From positions 1 to 64,000 of the forward strand of contig JAFQQT010000072.1 in the NCBI GenBank assembly GCA_017410455.1: a stretch of DNA of 64,000 bases, read 5' to 3'. Below are positions 17,197 to 24,039 of this stretch, in pieces. The position numbers and the translations under genes are program-made. Under the pieces are notes generated by a model. That model did not search any database and was not told the origin of the DNA. It saw nothing but the letters and a program-made list of their open reading frames with translations. Within the stretch, counting starts at the first letter, position 1. Each line of letters starts with the position of its first letter. This stretch comes from Clostridia bacterium (GTDB taxonomy: Bacteria; Bacillota; Clostridia; Christensenellales; Aristaeellaceae).

Positions 17197-17206
17197 GGTG
17201 TATCAT
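17178..17206 (+). promoter_or_regulatory. Promoter of the 79-residue peptide gene, inside the XRE terminator
   Basis: TTGCAT (17178-17183) and TATCAT (17201-17206) are separated by 17 bp. The -35 element lies in the terminator loop, so the two signals overlap. Confidence 0.6.
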
Positions 17207-17252
17207 GAAGGAAAAGCCAGTCAACTGGCGTGAATTGCAAGGAGGGCATACC

Positions 17253-17492
17253 ATGGATATCCAGAAGATCATCAATGACGTGCTGGCCAAGCTGAAGGGC
17301 GACGACAACCTGCTGGCCAAGTTCAAGGCTGAACCCACCAAGACCCTGGAGGGGATCATCGGCATTGACCTCCCCGACGAGCAGATCGACGCGGTCGTCA
17401 AGGGCGTTCTGGCCAAGATCAACCTCGACGAGGTGGCTGAGAAGGCCGGCGGTATTTTCGGCGCGATCAAGGGCCTCTTCGGCAAGAAGTAA
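17253..17492 (+). CDS. Small helical protein of unknown function, 79 residues
   Basis: This is a small, highly charged, helical protein. The body is built of FKAEPTKTLEGIIGIDLPDE and a second helix DAVVKGVLAKINLDEVAEKA. It ends in a glycine-broken amphipathic cationic tail, GGIFGAIKGLFGKK. The middle is reminiscent of Nif11-type leader peptides (x-F-x-x-P...LEG), while the tail looks like a membrane-active helix after a Gly-Gly. No modification or export gene is adjacent, so a peptide-toxin role is speculative. The ATG at 17253 has AAGGAGG 9 bp upstream. It has its own promoter and a very strong terminator, suggesting high expression. Confidence 0.75.
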   Translation: MDIQKIINDVLAKLKGDDNLLAKFKAEPTKTLEGIIGIDLPDEQIDAVVKGVLAKINLDEVAEKAGGIFGAIKGLFGKK

Positions 17493-17510
17493 TCCAACTG
17501 CATCACACAC

Positions 17511-17537
17511 GGGCTGCCTTCGGGGCAGCCTTTTTTT
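17511..17537 (+). terminator. Strong intrinsic terminator
   Basis: GGCTGCC-TTCG-GGGCAGCC followed by seven T is a tetraloop hairpin right after the 79-residue peptide gene. Confidence 0.93.
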
Positions 17538-17615
17538 GTACCAAAAGAACATATCGCCCTCCCAGCCCGTACTGTTCCTCAGGGAACATTCCGCGCCGGA
17601 AGGGCTCTATCCGGT

Positions 17616-17807
17616 TCAGTCCTCGTCATCCCGCAAGGGGTCAAAGATGCATGCTGCCACGCATTTGCCGCAGCGGGTGCAGCCCTCGTCTGCCACAGGC
17701 ACATCAAACCCCAGCGGACTCCGCGTCAGCTGCAAATGCTCACATCCGAGGCAAGCTCCGCAGCCCACGCACACGCCCGCATCCACAATCCGTGTGATAT
17801 TCTGCAT
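17616..17807 (-). CDS. Small 2[4Fe-4S]-type ferredoxin
   Basis: This 63-residue iron-sulfur protein has eight cysteines in two clusters: C13-x2-C16-x2-C19-x2-C22 and C43-x2-C46-x2-C49-x3-C53. It would carry electrons in anaerobic metabolism. The prolines usually ending each cluster motif are absent in the first half, so it is a divergent member. The ATG at 17807 is chosen because GGAGGTG lies 5 bp upstream; a longer frame would run into the preceding gene. It lies 40 bp after the GH43-like gene. Confidence 0.8.
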   Translation of the reverse strand: MQNITRIVDAGVCVGCGACLGCEHLQLTRSPLGFDVPVADEGCTRCGKCVAACIFDPLRDDED

Positions 17808-17847
17808 CAGCACACCTCCGTCCGCCATCTCAATTCCGAATTCCCCG

Positions 17848-18804
17848 TCACCGCTTGTCCGGCACATCATTCCAGTCATGGGCCTTCATGCGGTCGAACT
17901 CCTCCTCGGTGATGGTCAGGAGGGTGCCGTGCTTGAAGCCGTAGGGGAAGGAGAACGCCGCGTCGCTGCGGACGAAATCGCCGCTCTTCATGCTGGGCGC
18001 AATGAAGGGCACATAGCCCTGCCCGGCGCCCTTCACGCCGTAGTAGTCGATGAACAGGCACCAGCGGCCGTCATCCAGGCGGACAGCGGTGGGCGCCTCG
18101 TACAGGCCGGCCTGAACCGCCTCCATGGACTTGTCGAAGGCCTCCACCCGCGTCCACGGGCCGGTCACATGGTCGCCGACCAGCTCAATCATCCGGTGCG
18201 GGTTGCCCTCGGACTTGACGAACAAGTAGTACTTCCCGTCCTCCTCGTACATGGCCGAGTCGATGCAGCCGCTGTCCTCCTTCCGGTAGAGCAGCGCCGG
18301 CTTCGTCCAGCTGGCGAAGTCCTTCGTGCGGCTGTAGTAGATGGCCATGGGGCCGTAATTGTTGTCCGCGTGGCAGTAGCTCCAGTGCAGGACGTAGTCC
18401 TCGTGCTCGGGGTCAAAGATGATGTCCGGCGCCCAGATGCAGCCGCAGCCCTCGTCGCCGAAGGTGATCATCTCCTGCTCGGACCAGTGCACCAGGTCGT
18501 CGGACCACCAGTGGGCCAGGTCGCGTGAGCCATGGAGGTTGATGTTGCGCCAGGAGTGGTTGTACTTGCCGCGCATGCCATAGCTGAGGCTGAGGTCCGT
18601 GGCGAAGATGTGGAAGCGGCCCGTCGCCCTGTCGCGGCAGATGGTCATGTCGCGCACGCCGTGATCGCCATAGTAGGCCCAGAGGATGGGCTCGCCGTTG
18701 TTCAGCGACTCCCAGTGGAAGCCGTCACGGCTGATGGCGAAGTACACCTGCTCGCCATCGGGGCTGGTCTTCTCGCGGAAGTGGACGAAAAGGTAATTCT
18801 GCAC
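17848..18804 (-). CDS. GH43-like five-bladed beta-propeller glycoside hydrolase
   Basis: This 318-residue cytoplasmic protein (no signal peptide) has the GH43/GH32 beta-propeller pattern: YFAISRDGFHWE, WAPDIIFDPEHEDYVLHWS, CIDSAMYEEDGKYYLFVKSE, and YEAPTAVRLDDGRWCLFIDY. Each is a blade with acidic residues at expected active-site positions. Relatives act on arabinan or xylan side chains; the exact substrate cannot be told. GGAGG precedes the ATG. An inverted repeat CAGCGT-N6-ACGCTG lies about 34 bp upstream. It precedes the ferredoxin gene on the same strand. Confidence 0.8.
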   Translation of the reverse strand: MQNYLFVHFREKTSPDGEQVYFAISRDGFHWESLNNGEPILWAYYGDHGVRDMTICRDRATGRFHIFATDLSLSYGMRGKYNHSWRNINLHGSRDLAHWWSDDLVHWSEQEMITFGDEGCGCIWAPDIIFDPEHEDYVLHWSYCHADNNYGPMAIYYSRTKDFASWTKPALLYRKEDSGCIDSAMYEEDGKYYLFVKSEGNPHRMIELVGDHVTGPWTRVEAFDKSMEAVQAGLYEAPTAVRLDDGRWCLFIDYYGVKGAGQGYVPFIAPSMKSGDFVRSDAAFSFPYGFKHGTLLTITEEEFDRMKAHDWNDVPDKR

Positions 18805-18837
18805 AGGGAATGACCTCCTTCATGAAACTCGGTATTT

Positions 18838-18855
18838 CAGCGTGGGTGGACGCTG
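18838..18855 (-). promoter_or_regulatory. Operator-like inverted repeat upstream of the GH43-like gene
   Basis: CAGCGT and ACGCTG flank a six-base spacer, 34 bp before the start codon. A second, looser palindrome TGAAA-N7-TTTCA occupies 18823-18839. Either could bind a sugar-responsive repressor; no regulator gene is adjacent. Confidence 0.4.
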
Positions 18856-18871
18856 CGCAATGCTGTGTATC

Positions 18872-18901
18872 GAAAAGGGCTTCCATTTGACCGGAAGCCC
18901 T
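18872..18901 (-). terminator. Intrinsic terminator after hpf
   Basis: GGGCTTCC/GGAAGCCC with an eight-base loop ends in TTTT on the minus strand, 85 bp past the hpf stop. Confidence 0.8.
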
Positions 18902-18986
18902 GTTATTATTCCATTTTTCTATTCAGTTTTCCTGCAGGACATGCAACTTTTCAGGTCGGGCGGTTCATCCCGCCCACAATGGCCGG

Positions 18987-19535
18987 TTATGCTTCCGGCT
19001 CCAGCAGACCCAGTCCGCCGTCCTTGCGCTGGTAGAGGATGTTGATACGCTCTGTGTCCACGTTGACGAATGCGAAGAAGCTGTGGCCCAGCATTTCCAT
19101 CTGAATGGCTGCGTCCTCCACGGACATGGGGCGCACAGGGAATGTCTTGCGGCGGACGATCTCGGGCGCGCCCTCCTCCGGGGCCGCCTCGTCCTCGATA
19201 TACTCGGGCTCCATCTGGGCGAAGGCGTCCTCGCGGATGCGCTTACCCAGCTTGGTGCGGTGGCGGTGAATCTGCCGCTCAATCTTGGCCAGCGCCTGAT
19301 CAATGGCCAGGAACAGATTCTCGCTCTCGCTGGCCTCGGCGCGCAGGATCACGTTGTTGCCCATCGGTACAGTGATTTCAACCACCCGGCGGCCACGCTT
19401 GTCTTCCTTGCTCAGGCGGATCTGCATTTCTGTATCCGGCAGCAGGTAGCGGCTCATGCGCTCGGTCTTCTTCTCGATGCGGCGCGTGATGTTGGGGGAT
19501 ACCGTCATATTCTTCGCATAAATCGTCAACTTCAT
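18987..19535 (-). CDS. hpf: Ribosome hibernation-promoting factor, long form
   Basis: This 182-residue long-form HPF/RaiA protein pairs ribosomes into inactive 100S dimers in slow growth. The N-terminal domain (1-100) has KLTIYAKNMTVSPNITRRIE and KIERQIHRHRTKLGKRIRED. An acidic linker (about 108-128) joins the C-terminal dimerisation domain with KTFPVRPMSVEDAAIQMEML and a closing LYQRKDGGLGLLEPEA. Ribosome site GGAGC is close. The upstream 19536-19902 may carry its regulatory region. Confidence 0.95.
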   Translation of the reverse strand: MKLTIYAKNMTVSPNITRRIEKKTERMSRYLLPDTEMQIRLSKEDKRGRRVVEITVPMGNNVILRAEASESENLFLAIDQALAKIERQIHRHRTKLGKRIREDAFAQMEPEYIEDEAAPEEGAPEIVRRKTFPVRPMSVEDAAIQMEMLGHSFFAFVNVDTERINILYQRKDGGLGLLEPEA

Positions 19536-19902
19536 AAGGTGTGCTCCTTTCGCAGCTATAAGATTTTCTGCGGAGGCGAGCAGCCGTCGGGTCAGTCCCT
19601 CCGCTCCTCCATATGCGCCACTGGCATCACAACCTTTCCTGTTTGTCCGTCTCTGACAGGTTCCTGGTAACCGCCTCTTTCCTCCGGGTCGGTTCCTGTC
19701 CCCTTGTCCTGTGATGATATAATTCGCCGTTCACCTTCGGATTCCTGCTGCAAAATAAGAAAAAAGGCAAGAAAATTTGCCGTTTTGGACAAAGACGAAC
19801 ATTGTGTTGCCGAAAACATTTTCGCTCGCCCGATTTGCCGCAACTGCCCTCCCCGGCTGCCTCTCCCCGGCGGATCGTTCGGATTCCCACCGGGCGCATA
19901 GG
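19536..19902. other. Intergenic region, 367 bp
   Basis: The region contains the hpf ribosome site next to 19535, an AT-rich stretch near 19715-19800 that probably holds the hpf promoter (no confident -35/-10 pair found), and no supported gene or RNA. No clear terminator for the methyltransferase gene ending at 19903 was found. Confidence 0.4.
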
Positions 19903-20688
19903 TTATACCCCGCTGATTTCGTAGCCGAAGATCCGGTAGAAGCTCTTGCCGAAGCGCCCCATGAAGCGGAAGCGCCACCGGTCGACGCCCCTGAGCCGCT
20001 CCACCGCTGCCGGGGTGATGATGTCCGCATCCATGCACACGCGCATGCCCTGCGTGCCGGTCAGCAGCGTCTGCGGATCATCCATGGCGAAGTCGATCTT
20101 CGCATCGACGGCGTTGATGGGGTTCTTGAGCGCGGAGAGCCGTGCCGCAGACCTGCTGTAAGCGTCGAAGACGAAGGTCGTATTGCGGAAGTGCGCCTGG
20201 AACGCCGCCATCAGCGCACGCATGTCCGGTTCGGAGAGGTACATGCTCAGGCCCTCAGCCAGCACCAGGGCATGTTCCGCGCGGGGCAGAGCCTGCAGCC
20301 AGTCCGCCGGAAGGGCAGGCGCGGCGATCAGATGATAGCGTTCGTCCTCCGGGAAATACGTCCTGCGCAAGGCAGTCACCTCGGGGAAATCAAGGTCGTA
20401 CCAGGGATTGCCGCAGGGCACGCGCTTCACGCGGCTGTCCAGCCCCACGCCCAGCTGCAGGATCAGCCCGTCGGGGTGCTCCGCCGCAAAATCGCGGGCA
20501 TATCCGTCGTAGAGCGCAGCCCGCATGGCCATATAAATCGCCAGCTTACGGGACCGGTCGACCTTCGTAAAGTCGAAATCCACCGTGGAAACGATCTCCT
20601 CGGCCGTCGGGTCGGGCAGGAAGCCCTCACGGGACATCATCGCCTTGCCATACAGGGGGATGAACAGGGTCAGAGACTCATTCTTCAT
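19903..20688 (-). CDS. LCMT/TcmP-type class I methyltransferase
   Basis: This 261-residue methyltransferase resembles the leucine-carboxyl-methyltransferase fold found in polyketide O-methyltransferases and many uncharacterised bacterial enzymes. Motifs are a start of 31 residues with IPLYGKAMMSREGFLPDP, the SAM loop ILQLGVGLDSRVKRV, the following acidic WYDLDFPEV, and LVLAEGLSMYLSEPDMRALM. The substrate is unknown. The ATG at 20688 has AAGGAT upstream and a consensus promoter directly before it, so it is a single-gene unit. Confidence 0.8.
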   Translation of the reverse strand: MKNESLTLFIPLYGKAMMSREGFLPDPTAEEIVSTVDFDFTKVDRSRKLAIYMAMRAALYDGYARDFAAEHPDGLILQLGVGLDSRVKRVPCGNPWYDLDFPEVTALRRTYFPEDERYHLIAAPALPADWLQALPRAEHALVLAEGLSMYLSEPDMRALMAAFQAHFRNTTFVFDAYSRSAARLSALKNPINAVDAKIDFAMDDPQTLLTGTQGMRVCMDADIITPAAVERLRGVDRWRFRFMGRFGKSFYRIFGYEISGV

Positions 20689-20710
20689 GCAGATCACATC
20701 CTTCCCTGCC

Positions 20711-20739
20711 ATTATAGCACGCCATGCGCCCGGGCGCAA
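20711..20739 (-). promoter_or_regulatory. Promoter of the LCMT-like gene
   Basis: TTGCGC (20739-20734), a 17-bp spacer ending in TGC, and a perfect TATAAT (20716-20711) lie just before the gene. The same TTGCGC-17-TATAAT layout drives the cellobiose phosphorylase gene. Confidence 0.8.
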
Positions 20740-20743
20740 CATG

Positions 20744-20780
20744 AAGGGAGCTGCGACAGCATGAACTGCAGCAGCTCCCC
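20744..20780 (-). terminator. Hairpin after the GH3 gene
   Basis: GGGAGCTGC/GCAGCTCCC is a nine-bp stem six bases beyond the GH3 stop. The T-run is weak (CTTC), so termination may be partial. Confidence 0.5.
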
Positions 20781-20785
20781 GTTTA

Positions 20786-23773
20786 TTATGCCTTTTTCGC
20801 GGCCGCCTTCAGCCGCTTGTAGTTCTGGTACTCGTCGGTCTTCTTCCACTTCGCCTTGCCGATGATCCACATCACCAGGCATGCCGCGAAGAGGACGCCG
20901 GACACGATGCTCACGATGCGCAGCGCCTTGAGGATAGCCAGCTCATGCAGGACGATGGTGGTCTCAGGGCCCACGCCGTTCATGCCGGAGGAGTTGGCCA
21001 GCGCGTACAGGTTGCGGTGCATGGCCTGGCGCATGGCGGAGACGATCACCGGGTCGTCCTTGTACTCCGGCAGCTGGTTGACCACGTTGGGCAGCATCGC
21101 ATCAAAGGTGGAAACGCCCGCCAGGATGCCGTCCACGCCGTTGGTGTAGGTGGTGAGGACGTTATCGGTGATGGACATGCGGTCGCTCCCCCACTCGCCG
21201 CGCAGCAGGCCGGTCATCAGCGGATAGTAGCCGCCGGACCACTGGGTGCCCCAGCGGGTGTAGGCGGTCATGACGCCGCCGGCATTGCCGTACTCAAAGG
21301 GGCGCTGGAAGGCCTTGAGGTAGATCTCGCGAGCCGCCTGCTCGTTGATCCACGCTGCCTGGCCGATGCGGTCCTGCTCGGAATCGTTCAGCGCGAAGTG
21401 CTTGATGACCACGTCGACGCCCTTATCCTGGATGCCGCGGATCTCTGCCGCGCCAATCATGCCCGCCAGGAAGCCGTCCTCGGAATAGTACTCGAAGTTG
21501 CGGCCGCCATAGGGCGTGCGATGAGTGTTGGAGCCGGGGCCGTAGAGGCAGACCACATCCGCCATGAGGCAGTTGTTGCCGATCATGTTGCCCACGTCGT
21601 ACATCAGGTCCACATTGAAGGTGGCCGCCATCACGTCCTCGGAGGTGAAGGCGGTGGCCTTGATCTCCACCGCGCCCTCGCCGAAGAGGGAGGCCGTCAG
21701 GCCCTGGGGGCCGTTCTCATCGCGGGTGCCGGGAGCCTCCACGGACTTGACCGGCATGCGCCAGTGGAAGGAGTCGCCGATGCCGCTGACCATCTCCTCG
21801 AAGGTCAGCTGATCCAGCAGCAGCTCCCACTTGGGATCGTCATAGGCCAGGCCGATCATGTCGTAGAGCTTCAGGCCATTGTCCGCGCCCAGGGTCGGCA
21901 TGGCGACGGCCTCATAATCCGTCGGATCGTACTGCACGTCCTGCAGGTCGGCGATCATCGCTTCCGTCAGGGTCAGCTGCACGGGCGCGGTAGGCAGGGT
22001 GCCTGTCCAGTCCTGGCGGGTCAGCCACACGACGCTGTTGTCGCCGCGGCCCTCGTAGAGGTTGATGTTGGCAGAGTCAAAGAGGTTGGTGATGGCCGTG
22101 CCGTTCAGGGTGGTGGCGTAGGTGGTGTTGTCGAAGGTCTCCTGCGTCCAGGGGAAGACCATCGCCGCGTCGCCATCCGCATCCATGCGGCCGGAGGTGT
22201 TCTCCACCGTGTAGCCCTTGGCAGCCAGCACGTTGTTCACGGCGTTGTGGGCGTCGGTGGCCACGGTCAGGTAGTACTGGCCGTCTTCGAGGATGTAGGT
22301 CTTTGCCAGGGTGTAATCATAGGAAGCGATGTCGCGCTTGTCCACGTACACGGTGACGCTTGCGCTCTCGCCGGGCATCAGGACATCCGTCTTGGCGAAG
22401 CCCACCAGCTGCACCGCGGCCTTCTCCACCGCGTTCTGGCGGTCATAGTCGGTGTAGGGGCTCTGGCTGTAGACCTGCACGGTCTCCTTGCCGGCCATGC
22501 TGCCGTTGTTGGTCACCGTCAGGGTGATCTCGAACTGATCGGTTTCGGCGTTATACGCGCCCTGCACGCCGCTGTAGGTGAACTCCGTGTAGCTCAGGCC
22601 GAAGCCGAAGGGGAAGGCCACGTCGTCGCCATAGGCATATTCACCCGCGTGGCCCGTGCCCATGACATAGTCCTCGTAGCGGGTCTCATAGTACTTGTAG
22701 CCGACGTAGATGCCCTCCTGATACACCATGTAGGTGCTGGCGTTGGCAGGAATGACGCCCTCCTCGTAGCCCGCGTAGGTGGTGGCCACGAAGTTCGTCA
22801 TCGCCGGGGAGGACAGGTTGTCCTTCAGGTAGGTGTCCACGAGGGAGCCAGAGGGGTTCACGTTGCCCGCGAGGATCCCCGCCACGGCGTTGATGCCGGT
22901 GATGCCCACGCCGCCGATCCACAGGCACGCGTCAATGGCGTATTCCGGCACGTCCAGGAAGTCCACCTGCAGCGGATTGGAGGAGTTGATCAGCACGATG
23001 ACACGGCTGACCTTGCCCTCGGCCTTGAGCTGCGCCACGCCGGAAAGCAGGTCGCGCTCGTTCTGATCCAGGGCGAGGTAGTTCGTCTCCTGGAATTCCA
23101 TATCAGAGCCTTCGCCGCCGATGCGGGAGAACACCACGATGGCCGCGTCGCCATACTGTGCGACGGTGTCCAGCACGTCCGCCGTGTAGACGCTCCAGGG
23201 CGCCTCGGAGATCTCCGCCGCCGGGGGCAGCACGCCGGAGCCGCCCTTGCGCAGGTAGGGCTGGCCCGCGCCGGTGAGGTAGAAATCCCACAGCGCAGGG
23301 TTCACCATGACGCCCGCCTGCTCCAGGGCGCTGCGCAGGTTGTCGGCGGTGGAGGCGTCGATGTTGCCCGAGCCCGTGCCGCCATACACCAGGTTGACGC
23401 TGGAGGTGGAGAAGCAGCTGACCTTGCTGCCCTCGGGCAGGGGCAGCGCGCCATTGTTGGTCAGCAGCACTGCGCCCTCCGCCTCCACCTGATAGCAGAG
23501 TTCCTCGCCGCGCACGGTCATCTCCTCCGCCGTGGCGAAGTCCGCCGTGTAGTACTGCGCGGAGGGGTCCTCATTCTCCAGCTCCCAGAAGGTGCCGCCG
23601 ACAAAGGCCGCCACCGTGTTGTCGAACATCCCCAGCACCGCATTCAGCGCCACGGACAGCACCAGCACGATCGCCGATACGATCGCCAGTACCTTCCACA
23701 GCGCCACATGTCTGCGCTTCATGCGCTTGCAGGCCTTCTTTGCCTGCTTCAGCTGAACCTTGCTTTCACTCAT
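20786..23773 (-). CDS. Membrane-anchored GH3 beta-glucosidase with inverted domain order
   Basis: This 995-residue protein has a predicted cytoplasmic basic start, a membrane helix (about 22-45), a large outer part, a second membrane helix near the C terminus (about 950-970) and a lysine-rich tail. The outer part has GH3 domains in reversed order. The alpha/beta sandwich comes first (VEAEGAVLLTNNGALPLPEG, about 97 on), then a fibronectin-III-like domain (about 450-560). The TIM-barrel part is last (ENGPQGLT, VVIKHFALNDSE, MTAYTRWG, and SITDNV with Asp870 as likely nucleophile). Reversed GH3 enzymes are known in rumen bacteria. It would cleave beta-glucosides at the cell surface. The start at 23773 follows GAGGAAG. 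Next to cellobiose phosphorylase. Confidence 0.85.
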   Translation of the reverse strand: MSESKVQLKQAKKACKRMKRRHVALWKVLAIVSAIVLVLSVALNAVLGMFDNTVAAFVGGTFWELENEDPSAQYYTADFATAEEMTVRGEELCYQVEAEGAVLLTNNGALPLPEGSKVSCFSTSSVNLVYGGTGSGNIDASTADNLRSALEQAGVMVNPALWDFYLTGAGQPYLRKGGSGVLPPAAEISEAPWSVYTADVLDTVAQYGDAAIVVFSRIGGEGSDMEFQETNYLALDQNERDLLSGVAQLKAEGKVSRVIVLINSSNPLQVDFLDVPEYAIDACLWIGGVGITGINAVAGILAGNVNPSGSLVDTYLKDNLSSPAMTNFVATTYAGYEEGVIPANASTYMVYQEGIYVGYKYYETRYEDYVMGTGHAGEYAYGDDVAFPFGFGLSYTEFTYSGVQGAYNAETDQFEITLTVTNNGSMAGKETVQVYSQSPYTDYDRQNAVEKAAVQLVGFAKTDVLMPGESASVTVYVDKRDIASYDYTLAKTYILEDGQYYLTVATDAHNAVNNVLAAKGYTVENTSGRMDADGDAAMVFPWTQETFDNTTYATTLNGTAITNLFDSANINLYEGRGDNSVVWLTRQDWTGTLPTAPVQLTLTEAMIADLQDVQYDPTDYEAVAMPTLGADNGLKLYDMIGLAYDDPKWELLLDQLTFEEMVSGIGDSFHWRMPVKSVEAPGTRDENGPQGLTASLFGEGAVEIKATAFTSEDVMAATFNVDLMYDVGNMIGNNCLMADVVCLYGPGSNTHRTPYGGRNFEYYSEDGFLAGMIGAAEIRGIQDKGVDVVIKHFALNDSEQDRIGQAAWINEQAAREIYLKAFQRPFEYGNAGGVMTAYTRWGTQWSGGYYPLMTGLLRGEWGSDRMSITDNVLTTYTNGVDGILAGVSTFDAMLPNVVNQLPEYKDDPVIVSAMRQAMHRNLYALANSSGMNGVGPETTIVLHELAILKALRIVSIVSGVLFAACLVMWIIGKAKWKKTDEYQNYKRLKAAAKKA

Positions 23774-23886
23774 GCAACTTCCTCTTTCCCTGCATTCTTC
23801 ACGCGTATTATGCGCGCCCTCGGTCCGCCACATGCAGCAGCCACCATGCCAGCGACAGCCACAGCGCACATTCCGCTTTCCATTTT

Positions 23887-23934
23887 ATCACATTGTCAGC
23901 AGATCACAATGTCAAAACCGGTATTTGTGACAAT
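23887..23934 (-). promoter_or_regulatory. GH3 promoter with operator-like repeats
   Basis: A perfect TTGACA (23915-23910) and TGTGAT (23892-23887) are 17 bp apart on the minus strand. An inverted repeat CATTGT-N9-ACAATG (23891-23911) spans the spacer, and a further TTGTGACAAT half-palindrome sits at 23925-23934. This placement fits repression by a sugar-responsive regulator. Confidence 0.55.
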
Positions 23935-23983
23935 ATCAGGCAGGCGCAGCGTATCGTACCAGGATGGGATGACGTAATCACAC

Positions 23984-24028
23984 CAAAAACAATCAGCAGC
24001 CTCTGCACATCGCCATGCAGAGGCTGCT
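23984..24028 (-). terminator. Intrinsic terminator after cellobiose phosphorylase
   Basis: AGCAGCCTCTGCA/TGCAGAGGCTGCT is a 13-bp perfect stem with an eight-base loop. The minus strand then reads GATTGTTTTT. Confidence 0.92.
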
Positions 24029-24039
24029 TCATAATTCTG

